Source of the DNA: CAZMVY01 sp964569765
Lineage (GTDB): Bacteria; Planctomycetota; Phycisphaerae; UBA1845; PWPN01
Reading direction: 5' to 3'
Assembly (NCBI GenBank): GCA_964569765.1
Contig: CAZMVY010000044.1
Span: 1-23,612 of the forward strand
DNA length: 23,612 nt
The notes under the pieces were generated by a model that saw nothing but the letters and a program-made list of their open reading frames with translations, was not told the DNA's origin and ran no database searches. A program made the translations under genes and the position numbers. Shown here piece after piece: positions 1 to 7,680 of the stretch (position 1 is the stretch's first letter; each line of letters starts with the position of its first letter).

Positions 1-82
1 GCAGCCCTCCACGGTGCGAGTTAGACTCCCGTCCGGCGGAATCAATCGAGACGGACGCACTCTACGACGCACGGATGACAAC

Positions 83-628
83 ATGACATACAAAGCATGT
101 TTACGGATGGTCGGCGGCGCGATGGTCGCCGTTCTCGCCGGGTGCAAGAGCGCACCGAAGGTCGCCCCCGAGAAGGCCGACATGCTCTCCCTGCTCATGC
201 CGCGGCAGATCCGCATTCAGCCCTTCACGAAAATCAAGAGCTTCGATGCGGACCAGGTGCCGGACGGTATCCTGCTTGTGCTGCGGCCCACGGACGAGTT
301 CGGCGACCCCATCAAGATCGTCGGACACCTGTACTTTGAGCTGTATGCGTACAAGAAGGCCTCCGCCGAGCGCAAGGGCGAACGCATCGAGTTCTGGGAA
401 CGCACGCTCGCCACCGCCCAGGATCAGAAGCTCTACTGGGACCGTACCGCGCAGATGTACGAGTTTCCCCTCGCCTGGACGCGGGGCGCTCCGCCCTCTC
501 CGGATCACAAGTACATCCTCACCGCCACGTACCGCTCGCCGGCCGACGAGACACTCCAGGACGAATATGTGCTGGAGTTCGCACTCCGCAAGTCGGAGTT
601 GACCCGGCCGACCACTCGGCCGCGATGA
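83..628 (+). CDS. Lipoprotein of unknown family (181 aa)
   Basis: A small predicted lipoprotein. The ATG at 83 gives a short n-region, a hydrophobic stretch and a lipobox ending L-A-G-C at Cys21, so the mature protein should be lipid-anchored. An in-frame ATG at 14 would place about 23 polar residues before the signal peptide and is less likely. The mature part is mixed alpha/beta, with conserved-looking blocks 'RIQPFT', 'VPDGI' and 'WDRTAQMYEFPL'. I recall similar proteins from planctomycetes but know no function. Its stop overlaps the start of the next gene (ATGA at 625-628), so the two lipoproteins are probably co-translated. The product is certain only as a lipoprotein. Confidence 0.75.
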   Translation: MTYKACLRMVGGAMVAVLAGCKSAPKVAPEKADMLSLLMPRQIRIQPFTKIKSFDADQVPDGILLVLRPTDEFGDPIKIVGHLYFELYAYKKASAERKGERIEFWERTLATAQDQKLYWDRTAQMYEFPLAWTRGAPPSPDHKYILTATYRSPADETLQDEYVLEFALRKSELTRPTTRPR

Positions 629-960
629 GCAGCACGGGGGTTGCCGTGAATACCCGAATCCGAGGCCGCTTCCTGTTGCCCGCCGCGATCGCCCTGGCGG
701 CGGCCGCCGCCGGGGGCTGCCAGAAGAAGCTCTCCTTCGAGCGGTGGGAATCCCTCCCGCTCGGAGCGAGCCGCGCGGCGGTCAGGTCCGCGCTCGGCAA
801 GCCTCTCGAGGACCGCGGTCCCCGCATGATCTACGCAAACCACGACGAGGGCGTCGCGGCGGAGGCATGGTTCGATCCGCGCACCGATTGCCTCCGCTAT
901 GCGAGCTGGGCCGACCCCGTCCACGGCATGCGGGAGAAAGGTTCCGCTGCGCCACCGTGA
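625..960 (+). CDS. Small lipoprotein, possibly BamE/SmpA-like fold (111 aa)
   Basis: A short lipoprotein with an Ala-rich hydrophobic segment and a lipobox ending A-G-G-C at Cys32. After the Cys comes a compact ~75-residue domain. 'LPLGASRAAVRSALGKP' recalls the helix-turn start of BamE/SmpA-type domains ('G.s...v...lG.P'), but the rest is too short to assign. The ATG at 625 overlaps the stop of the upstream lipoprotein by four bases. A GTG at 646 preceded by a GGGGG tract (about 6 bases away) is an alternative start that would shorten the n-region by seven residues. The fold suggestion is inference. Confidence 0.65.
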   Translation: MSSTGVAVNTRIRGRFLLPAAIALAAAAAGGCQKKLSFERWESLPLGASRAAVRSALGKPLEDRGPRMIYANHDEGVAAEAWFDPRTDCLRYASWADPVHGMREKGSAAPP

Positions 961-1050
961 CGCCCCGGCGAAACCGGAACCGCCCCGATCGGCCGGCAAC
1001 CGGCGCCGGTGCCGCGGGGGCGGCGAGGATCGAGCCGGGAAAGGTGAACG

Positions 1051-1563
1051 ATGATTCAACTGACCGACAAGCAGATCGCGGGGTACTTCCAGCGCAGTTA
1101 CACGGCCGTGGATGGGCTCTGGTTCGTCAAGCTTGAGGAGAAGCACGGTTTCGACGTCGCGCTCGAAGTGGACGACGAAGTGTGGAAGGTGATGCCCAGG
1201 ATCCAGGCCCGCAAACTCAAGTCGCTTACCGGTCTCGACCGGGGAATACACGGCTTGTTCGAGTGCTTCACAACGAAGCTCTCGATCGAGGGCTTTGACT
1301 ACCAGGCCGTGCAGGACCCCGACGGCGGCGGGTTCACCATCACCATCACGACATGCCCCTGGTACGACCTGTTGGTCAAGTCGGACCGCGTCCACCTCGC
1401 GCCGAAAATCGGCAGCCGGATCTGCAGGACCGAATACGAAGTGTGGGCCTCCGAGTTCGGCGACGACATCCGCCTGGATCTTGGCTACCAGATCTGCCGC
1501 GGTTGCAGTTCCTGCGTCGTGCGGTTTGCGAAGGGCTCGAAGTCCTGCGCGTGCCCGGCCTGA
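1051..1563 (+). CDS. DUF6125 / ATC-hydrolase-like protein (170 aa)
   Basis: A soluble cytoplasmic protein without a signal peptide. The N-terminal half carries 'DGLWFVKLEEKHGFDVALEVDDEVW', split here as 'DGLWFVKLEEKHGF' followed by 'ALEVDDEVW'. This is the pattern I associate with DUF6125, a family distantly related to L-2-amino-thiazoline-4-carboxylic acid hydrolase. The C-terminal third has several Cys residues (TTCPWYDLL, RICRTE, ICRGCSSC, SCACP), which suggests a metal- or redox-linked site as in relatives. No reaction is established. The start has a good ribosome-binding site (GGAAAGGTG). It lies 90 bases after the lipoprotein pair and converges with the minus-strand gene ending at 1597. 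Confidence 0.7.
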   Translation: MIQLTDKQIAGYFQRSYTAVDGLWFVKLEEKHGFDVALEVDDEVWKVMPRIQARKLKSLTGLDRGIHGLFECFTTKLSIEGFDYQAVQDPDGGGFTITITTCPWYDLLVKSDRVHLAPKIGSRICRTEYEVWASEFGDDIRLDLGYQICRGCSSCVVRFAKGSKSCACPA

Positions 1564-1596
1564 CGGACCCCGAACCGGCCGGCGATTCTCGTCTGC

Positions 1597-2190
1597 TCAT
1601 TTCACGTTGACGGGTTGACCCTCGGCGTGCCGAATCGCCTCCTCAAGTTGTTCCTGCTGCCGGTCAAACCTTTCGTTGAACTGTCTCTCCGTAAGCCACT
1701 CCACGCGGACCTGACCGTCCTGGTACACGGCGACCGGGCGCCCGTCGGCACCAAGCGTCATCGGGACGGTCGCCTCGGACCAGGCGATGATCGTCGGTTC
1801 CTTACGTCGCTGGGCGAATTGGCGCAACGACTCGTCATAGTAGCGGTAGAAGTCGAAGGGCGCCTCGGGCTGCGGCCGAAGCCGGCTCACATCCCATTCG
1901 GAGGGAAGAAGCACAGGATCCCAACCCTGCTTCCGTTGCCAGTCCAGCCGCTCATTCAGAACCGCAACGTACTGCTCCAGCGAGCCCAGATAGCGGGCCC
2001 GCATGACCCGGTCGCGCCGATACAGGATCAGCCCGAGCACCACCAGCCCGAGCACAATCAGGGTCGTGAAGCTGCGTGCCACCCAGAGCTGGCGCTCCCG
2101 CTCCCGGCGCGCCAGACTCCGCCGCGCGGCCTCAGCAGGCGAAACCGGCGCAGCGGCCGGCCTCAAATTGGGATCAAAGGGCAACGCCAT
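1597..2190 (-). CDS. Single-pass membrane protein of unknown function (197 aa)
   Basis: An unrecognised protein. The N-terminal ~38 residues are polar and Arg/Ala-rich. One membrane helix follows at about residues 41-57 (FTTLIVLGLVVLGLILY), then a positively charged patch and a ~135-residue C-terminal domain. By charge rule the N-terminus may face out and the Arg-rich side in, but the topology is uncertain. The C-terminus is rich in Gln, Glu and Arg and is probably helical ('RFDRQQEQLEEAIRHAEGQ'). The ATG at 2190 was chosen because GGAG lies 8 bases upstream; the reading frame stays open to 2274. It follows the cysteine desulfurase-like gene by 107 bases on the same strand. No function is proposed. 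Confidence 0.65.
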   Translation of the reverse strand: MALPFDPNLRPAAAPVSPAEAARRSLARRERERQLWVARSFTTLIVLGLVVLGLILYRRDRVMRARYLGSLEQYVAVLNERLDWQRKQGWDPVLLPSEWDVSRLRPQPEAPFDFYRYYDESLRQFAQRRKEPTIIAWSEATVPMTLGADGRPVAVYQDGQVRVEWLTERQFNERFDRQQEQLEEAIRHAEGQPVNVK

Positions 2191-2297
2191 CACGCGAACT
2201 CCGCCGCGCCCCGCCCGCAACACGCGTGCGGAGCGAACCCGGGGAGTATACGGGCGTGACGCACGGGGACACAAGCCGGGCGTGCAAAGCAGGCCTC

Positions 2298-3479
2298 TCA
2301 GACTGCTACGGTCCGCGATTGCCTCGCCAGTTCGGCAAGGGCATCCGCCGTCCGTGCGACATCGTCACCGGTCACGAACGGACCGAGCGAGAAGCGCGTA
2401 GTTCCGCCCCCGTCGTACGTGCCGATCGTCCGATGCGCCAGGGGAGCGCAGTGCAGCCCGCTGCGCGTCAGGATGCCGAAGCGCGCCTCCAGGGCGGCCG
2501 ACAACTCCGCCGGCTCATACCCCGCGATGCGAATGCTGAACACCCCGACGCGGTCGGCCAGCCGCCGCGGACCGTACAGCGTGAGGTGGTCGATGCCCTC
2601 CACCGCATCCATAAACGCGGTCGAAAGGCCCTCCTCGTGCCGGCGAAGGTCGTCGATCCCGCGGTTCAGGATGTATTCGACGCCCGCGGCAAGCCCTGCG
2701 ATGCCGATCGCGTTGTGGCTGCCCGGCTCGTACCGATCGGGAAGAAACTCCGGTTGGTACGGCTTTTCGCTGACCGATCCCGTACCGCCCTCGCGGAGCG
2801 TTTCGAGCTGCCGCTCCAGGTGCGGGCGGATGTACAGAACGCCCGTCCCGAGCGGCCCGAGCAGCCCCTTGTGACCCGGGAAGGCCATCGCATCGATCGG
2901 AAGCGCCTGTACGTCGATGGGCAGATGGCCCACGCTCTGCGCGGCGTCCACGAGGAAGGCGATCTCCCGCTCCCGGGCAATCCGACCGACCTCGGCGATC
3001 GGCTGTACCGTGCCCGTCACGTTGCTCGCGTGTACGAGGGCGATCAGACGCGTCTTCGGTCCGATCGCCCGGCGGATGTCGTCGGGGTCCACCAGGCCCG
3101 TCTGCGGATCGCAGGGGACGAAGGTAACTGCGACGCCGATCCGATCCCGCAAAGCGTTCAGCGGCCGCAAGACCGAGTTGTGATCCATGCAGGTGGTGAT
3201 CGCGTGATCGCCCGGGCGCAGCAGGCCCTTGATGGCCAGGTTGAGCGCATCCGTTGCATTGAGGGTGAAGAGGAACGACTCGGGCTTCGGCGCATGAAAC
3301 AACCGGGCCAGCAGCGAACGGCACCGGGCGATGATCTCCGCGCTCTGGATCGCCTCGCGGTACGCGCCGCGTCCGGCGGAGGCGCCGATATCCCGCGCAT
3401 AACGGATCATAGCTTCGAGCACCGCTTCGGGCTTCGGAAAGCTTGTGGCGGAGTTGTCGAGATACAGGCGTCGCGACAT
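2298..3479 (-). CDS. Class V aminotransferase, cysteine desulfurase family (393 aa)
   Basis: A PLP-dependent enzyme of the NifS/SufS/CsdA fold, expected to remove sulfur (or selenium) from cysteine (or selenocysteine) and leave alanine. Visible features: the N-terminal 'YLDNSATSFPKP'; 'TLNATDALNLAI' in the cofactor phosphate region; His100 in 'MDHNSV'; Asp178 in 'VDAAQSVGH'; the PLP Schiff-base lysine Lys204 in 'FPGHKGLLGP'; and the likely persulfide Cys344 in 'RSGLHCAPLAH'. The pattern 'GRGAYREA' plus 'GLHCAPLAHRTIGT' best fits the TIGR01977-type branch rather than classical IscS. The length is normal. The ATG at 3479 has AGGGG 9 bases upstream. No SufBCD, IscU or selenium genes are nearby, so the sulfur acceptor is unknown. 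A symmetric element lies about 90-120 bases upstream. Confidence 0.88.
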   Translation of the reverse strand: MSRRLYLDNSATSFPKPEAVLEAMIRYARDIGASAGRGAYREAIQSAEIIARCRSLLARLFHAPKPESFLFTLNATDALNLAIKGLLRPGDHAITTCMDHNSVLRPLNALRDRIGVAVTFVPCDPQTGLVDPDDIRRAIGPKTRLIALVHASNVTGTVQPIAEVGRIAREREIAFLVDAAQSVGHLPIDVQALPIDAMAFPGHKGLLGPLGTGVLYIRPHLERQLETLREGGTGSVSEKPYQPEFLPDRYEPGSHNAIGIAGLAAGVEYILNRGIDDLRRHEEGLSTAFMDAVEGIDHLTLYGPRRLADRVGVFSIRIAGYEPAELSAALEARFGILTRSGLHCAPLAHRTIGTYDGGGTTRFSLGPFVTGDDVARTADALAELARQSRTVAV

Positions 3480-3564
3480 CGTTCGAGCCCCTGAATCTAC
3501 CCCCGTGCGTCGGACCGCTCCGGCTCCTCCCGCTCGCGGCGGCCCCGCTTGCCCGGATGCCGTC

Positions 3565-3597
3565 GGTATACCACATGCGGCGGCAGTTGTGTATACC
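3565..3597 (-). promoter_or_regulatory. Inverted repeat upstream of the cysteine desulfurase gene
   Basis: Left arm GGTATACCACA (3565-3575) and right arm TGTGTATACC (3588-3597) form an imperfect dyad (one extra base in the left arm) across 12 bases. It lies 86-118 bases before the start at 3479. The AT-rich arms stand out from the GC-rich surroundings. This could be an operator or part of a promoter, since both arms contain TATACC. No regulator is suggested by the neighbours. Confidence 0.35.
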
Positions 3598-3797
3598 GCG
3601 TCGCGGCATATCGCAACGACGCGGGAGCGGAAAAGCGAGAAAGCAGGTCCGCAGGGCTGTGCCGCAAAGCCCTGGTGATGCGATCTCAAGGCCGCCCGCC
3701 CCGCCCATCGACGGCACATCACCCCGAAGCGACGCTTCCCTTTCCGCGGGCTTCGGCAACGCCCGCTCTCTACGCAGCGCGGGCTATGGCGATGCCG

Positions 3798-3820
3798 CCG
3801 GGGCGCGACGAGTACCCCGG
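3798..3820 (-). terminator. Hairpin just after the DUF2723 gene, possible terminator
   Basis: CCGGGG (3798-3803) pairs with CCCCGG (3815-3820) across an 11-base loop, directly after the stop codon at 3822-3824. No U-tract follows on the minus strand, so it may only stabilise the transcript end. Confidence 0.25.
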
Positions 3821-3821
3821 A

Positions 3822-5417
3822 TCACGGGATGGCCGCCGGCCTGCGTCCGCAAACACGATACACGATGCCGTATGGGCAGAACTCGTACCCCTCGCGCAGC
3901 CAGGCCGGGCAGTAGCCGGGCTCCGTACTGACGACATAGACCTTTCCGGCGGACAGCGCACCGCGCAGGTCCTGTTCCGTCAACGCGCGGATCGGCCGGT
4001 TTCGCTCCGGCATCGGCGGCCACACGGTCACATCGCGATGCCAGCGCCCCGTCAACTGGAGATACTGGATCGGCCGCACCGTCGTCGAATCCGCGACGAG
4101 CACGGCGCCGGTGGGCAGGATCTCGCGCATCTCGTTCGCGAAGCGCCATGCCCCTTCGTAGCCGGTCTTCCACGGATGAAGGAAATACGCATACTCATCC
4201 CGGTACGGTATCCCGCGCGACACGCCCAGAGGAAGGTGAAACGCCCGCGCAACCCGCGGCAGCGGGGCATACACGGCGGCCGGCAGCATCGCACCCAGGA
4301 CAAGGCACGCAGTCCACCCGGCGGACCGGCCCCGCAGAAACCGGTCGGCCCCCAGACCGATCAGGATGCCGATCAACACGAGCGAGGGAATGAAGAACGT
4401 GTACTGGTCCGGCACATCGTATCGCACGGCGAAGACCAGGTGCACGGCCAGCAACGCGGCAATGGCGATTCGTGCCGGCCGGACGGTCCCGCTGCGAAGG
4501 GATCCAAGGCCCGGCAGCACGAGCAGCACGACAGGCGTCGGGAAGCTCAGTCCGAGGTACAGCACGCTGTGCACGATCTGCCGCCGGGTGAGCAGCAGAT
4601 TCATGACGCTCCGCATATACGACCGACCGAAGACGGCCGAGCGGAGCGTCTCTCCGACGCCGGCCCCCTGGCCGATCTCGATCCCGATCATGCTCAGGTA
4701 GAGGCCGGCACCGCAAGCCCACGCGAGCAACAACAGCGGAACGACGGACGGACGCAGCCGCTTCGTGCCCAGCAGCCATGCCACGAACACCGCCCAGCAC
4801 GCGAGGCTCAGCAGCGCGAACATGTGATTGCTGATGCCGAGCCCGTTGAACAGGAACATCGCCGGGAGCCACCGATCCCGGCCGGTGCAAACGTATTGCA
4901 GGAGGCACAACAACTCCGCCGTCAACAGGGCTGTCGTGACGGTATACACCTCGGCCAGGGCGCAGTGCTGCCAGAACTTATGGGCCACGGCGACCGAGAT
5001 CGCTCCCACCACCGCGCCGCGGAGGCCGCCAGTGAGCAGCCACAGCAGCAGAAACACGTTCGCGACGGTAACGGCTCCGAAGACCGCCGAAACAAGATTC
5101 GTTTTGAACGCGGACTCGCCGAACGGCAGGGTCTGGAACGCAATCGCGAAGATGTAGTAGAGCGGATGGCTCAACGCCAGCCCGAGGTCGCCGTAAAGAT
5201 CCCTGCGGATGGTCCGGACCTGCGCCAGGCCGCTGTCCTGCCAGAGCACGCCGGGGGCCATGGTCGCCAGGTACAGCGCCAGCGATGCCGCGAACGCAAT
5301 CGCGTAGAGCCGCCACGCACGCGGTGGTGAGTCGATTCGCGGGTGCTCGCTGATGATTGTGGCCTGCTCGGGCATCGTAAACGACGCAGATCGTGCCGTC
5401 CTCGGTCTGAGAGTCAT
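3822..5417 (-). CDS. DUF2723 membrane protein, TMEM260-like GT-C glycosyltransferase (531 aa)
   Basis: A polytopic membrane protein with roughly ten hydrophobic segments. The first (about residues 36-55) leads into the loop 'APGVLWQDSGLAQVRT' and then 'ALSHPLYYIFA'. This is the signature of DUF2723, with Asp61 and His84-Pro85 in the positions where the GT-C fold carries its lipid-sugar and catalytic residues. Human TMEM260, in the same family, is a protein O-mannosyltransferase. By inference this enzyme moves a sugar from a polyprenyl-phosphate donor onto an acceptor outside the membrane. The C-terminal ~130 residues are soluble. The start at 5417 has a weak GGGGG tract close upstream; an internal ATG at 5375 is possible. 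It lies 108 bases downstream of a TMTC-like gene on the same strand. Confidence 0.82.
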   Translation of the reverse strand: MTLRPRTARSASFTMPEQATIISEHPRIDSPPRAWRLYAIAFAASLALYLATMAPGVLWQDSGLAQVRTIRRDLYGDLGLALSHPLYYIFAIAFQTLPFGESAFKTNLVSAVFGAVTVANVFLLLWLLTGGLRGAVVGAISVAVAHKFWQHCALAEVYTVTTALLTAELLCLLQYVCTGRDRWLPAMFLFNGLGISNHMFALLSLACWAVFVAWLLGTKRLRPSVVPLLLLAWACGAGLYLSMIGIEIGQGAGVGETLRSAVFGRSYMRSVMNLLLTRRQIVHSVLYLGLSFPTPVVLLVLPGLGSLRSGTVRPARIAIAALLAVHLVFAVRYDVPDQYTFFIPSLVLIGILIGLGADRFLRGRSAGWTACLVLGAMLPAAVYAPLPRVARAFHLPLGVSRGIPYRDEYAYFLHPWKTGYEGAWRFANEMREILPTGAVLVADSTTVRPIQYLQLTGRWHRDVTVWPPMPERNRPIRALTEQDLRGALSAGKVYVVSTEPGYCPAWLREGYEFCPYGIVYRVCGRRPAAIP

Positions 5418-5489
5418 GCCCCCATCGCGGCAGCCGACACTTGAGGGCCGACCGAGAAGGGCGCTCGCCAGGGCCCCTTGACCGCAGTG

Positions 5490-5518
5490 ACATTACTACG
5501 ACGGCATCTGCCTGTACA
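5490..5518 (-). promoter_or_regulatory. Possible promoter for the DUF2723 gene
   Basis: On the minus strand, TGTACA (5513-5518) and TAATGT (5490-5495) are separated by 17 bases. Each matches the sigma-70 boxes at about four of six positions. The element sits in the 108-base gap before the start at 5417. Single matches of this quality are common by chance. Confidence 0.25.
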
Positions 5519-5525
5519 GTTCACA

Positions 5526-7649
5526 TCATCGCGCGGACGGGGCCGAAGCGGCCGGCCTTTCTCGATATGCACGCCCCGCCCTGTAAAGCTCAAGGCGGCC
5601 GCGGATTTCGGCCGCCAGGTCGTGCTGCTGCGCTGCCGTCGCAAGCTCGATAGCCCGCTCGGCCGTGCGCACGGCTTCGGAATACCGACCCGCACCAGCG
5701 TAGGCAGCGGCGAGGGTGTCAAACGTGCCAGGCTCCTCACGGCCGGCCTCGCGGCATGCCTGCTCCGCCAAGGCCACGGCCAAGCCGGCGCGCTGACGAT
5801 CGATGCCGTCGGAGGTAGCCAGAAGCCAAGCCAGGTTATTGAGCACGCGCGGGGAGTCTGGGGCGACTCGCCACGCCGCCGTGTAGCACTCGATGGCTTC
5901 GGCGGTCCTGCCTTGCCTGACGAAAGTATCACCCAGGTCACAACAGACGGCCGCATCCCCCTGCCAATACGCAAGGCTCCGGCGGAACCAGTGCATGGCC
6001 TCATCCGGCCATCCGGTCATCGCGAGCGCCTCCGCCAGGGTGAGCTGCGCTTTGGGCATGATCGGCTTGAGCGCCAGGGCGCGTCGCAAGGGCTTGATGG
6101 CTTCGTCCGGCCGACCCAGCCGAAGCAGCGCGCTGCCGAGGTTTGCGTACCCCTCTGCGTAGTTCGGATCGGTCGCCACGGCGATCCGGAATTGTTCCAC
6201 CCCTTCCCCAATCCGGTTCTGCCTCGCATAGGCGATCCCCAGGCAATTGCACGCAGCCACATTGCGGGAATCGGCCCGGACGGCACGAACGAGGTATTCG
6301 ATGGCCTCGTCCGTACGTCCCTCGTCCAACAGCGTAAGCCCCATACCGGCCAGGACGTAGGAGTGGCCCGGCGCGATGGCCAACATGTGATGGGACAGGG
6401 TCTCGGAATCGCGCCAGCACGCCAGGTATCGGCGGACGCCGGCCGCCTCAAACATCCCGACGGCCCCCACGGCGAGGCCCAGAACGAGCGTCGGCCAGCG
6501 CGCCCCGCCGCAACGGGCGATCGCGTCGAGGATCCATTTCAAGCCGGCCGCCAGAACCAGTACGACACCCACGGCGGGCAGATACACATACTTGTCGGAG
6601 GCGACCACCCAACTGTATCCCACGATACCGAGCGTCGGAAGAATCAGGACAAGAAAGATGAGGCTCCCTGCCACGAGGGCACGGCTGCGGCGCACAGAGA
6701 GAATAAGGCCCAGAGCAAGCGCACACGTACCGACCAGAGCCGCAAGCACCCCGGTGTTCGAGAGCGACAGCGGATGCGGCTCGGGATACACGGGGCTCAG
6801 GCCGGCCGGCCGGATCATCTTACCGACATAGAAGACGACAAGGTAACAGGCCAGCAGAACGCTCTCCCACGGCGATCGGCCGTGCAGGACGCTGAGCCCG
6901 GAGGTGGACGCGTGCGAGAGAGTCGAGATGACGGCCGATGCGCCCCCGACGGCGAGAAAGGGAAGCTTCTCCAGCAGACTCCGCCGGCTCAGTCGATTCA
7001 GGGGCCAGTAGTCCATCAGGACCATTGCCAGCGGCAGCGGCGTGGCCGTGGGTTTGCTCAGCAGGGCCAGGACGTAGAGGCCGAGACTGCCTGCATAAGC
7101 AAAACGACGGCGACCCTGCGCCCATCGGACATAGCACAGCAGCGAGGCGAGGGCAAAAAAGGTCGCCAGCACGGTCTTGCGCTCTCCCACCCACGCCAGC
7201 GGCTCCACCGTGAGGGGATGCAACGCGAAGAACAAGACCGCAATTGCGCTCGCCCAGACGCTGCGGAACAACAGGCAGGCCAGCGCCATGAGCAGGCTGA
7301 CGTTGAGCAGATGCAGCAACAGGCTGGTGCGATGAAACGGCGCCAGGTTGTCCGGTCGGCCGCCCATCGCATGGTCGAGCATCAGCGAAATCATGCTCAG
7401 CGGGAGGTAGTAGCCGGACACCGTGGACGGATGGAGAACCTCCGTGAGGAACGTCCGAGCCGAGGACCAGCTTGGATTCTGAACAAGCGGATTCTCCTTG
7501 AGAAACTGGCCGTCGTCCAACAGGGTGGCTTGCGCGGAGAGGACGGGCCAATCCACGATGAGTGTGACGGCGAGCACACCCAGCGGGAGCAGCATCCCGA
7601 TCGCGCGAACGTGCCGGCGATTGGACAACCCATCCTTCATATTCTGCAT
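5526..7649 (-). CDS. TMTC-like membrane glycosyltransferase with C-terminal TPRs (707 aa)
   Basis: A two-part protein. Residues ~15-420 are polytopic. A first helix leads into an external loop with Asp45-Asp46 (LLDDGQFLKENP); later come 'ALHPLTVEPLAWVGERK' (His144, Glu149, Glu156-Arg157-Lys158) and 'LMDYWPLNRL'. This matches the GT-C half of TMTC-type proteins (DUF1736 region). Residues ~430-690 are about six or seven degenerate tetratricopeptide repeats, such as 'GRPDEAIKPLRRALALKP'. In animals TMTC1-4 are O-mannosyltransferases for cadherins, and their TPRs bind the acceptor; here the acceptor is unknown. The ATG at 7649 was chosen because it lies 31 bases after the upstream gene and directly precedes the first helix; an ATG at 7640 is also possible. 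The longer open frame to 7877 would overlap the neighbour's TPRs. Confidence 0.8.
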   Translation of the reverse strand: MQNMKDGLSNRRHVRAIGMLLPLGVLAVTLIVDWPVLSAQATLLDDGQFLKENPLVQNPSWSSARTFLTEVLHPSTVSGYYLPLSMISLMLDHAMGGRPDNLAPFHRTSLLLHLLNVSLLMALACLLFRSVWASAIAVLFFALHPLTVEPLAWVGERKTVLATFFALASLLCYVRWAQGRRRFAYAGSLGLYVLALLSKPTATPLPLAMVLMDYWPLNRLSRRSLLEKLPFLAVGGASAVISTLSHASTSGLSVLHGRSPWESVLLACYLVVFYVGKMIRPAGLSPVYPEPHPLSLSNTGVLAALVGTCALALGLILSVRRSRALVAGSLIFLVLILPTLGIVGYSWVVASDKYVYLPAVGVVLVLAAGLKWILDAIARCGGARWPTLVLGLAVGAVGMFEAAGVRRYLACWRDSETLSHHMLAIAPGHSYVLAGMGLTLLDEGRTDEAIEYLVRAVRADSRNVAACNCLGIAYARQNRIGEGVEQFRIAVATDPNYAEGYANLGSALLRLGRPDEAIKPLRRALALKPIMPKAQLTLAEALAMTGWPDEAMHWFRRSLAYWQGDAAVCCDLGDTFVRQGRTAEAIECYTAAWRVAPDSPRVLNNLAWLLATSDGIDRQRAGLAVALAEQACREAGREEPGTFDTLAAAYAGAGRYSEAVRTAERAIELATAAQQHDLAAEIRGRLELYRAGRAYRERPAASAPSAR

Positions 7650-7680
7650 GTGTACCCGCCCGGTGTCCGGGTGCAAGGCC

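Larger units (their letters stand above)
3480..3821. other. Gene-free stretch upstream of the cysteine desulfurase gene
   Basis: This 342-base gap separates the DUF2723 gene from the cysteine desulfurase gene, both on the minus strand. It contains a hairpin just after the DUF2723 stop (3798-3820) and a dyad at 3565-3597, listed separately. The open frames crossing it are low-complexity continuations of antisense frames and match nothing recognisable. The gap suggests that the cysteine desulfurase gene has its own promoter. Confidence 0.5.

Noticed and set aside
2076..5330. Plus-strand open frames 2076-3494 and 3549-5330
   Set aside because: Antisense to the cysteine desulfurase-like and DUF2723 genes, whose catalytic motifs are intact; the plus-strand translations have no fold-like pattern.
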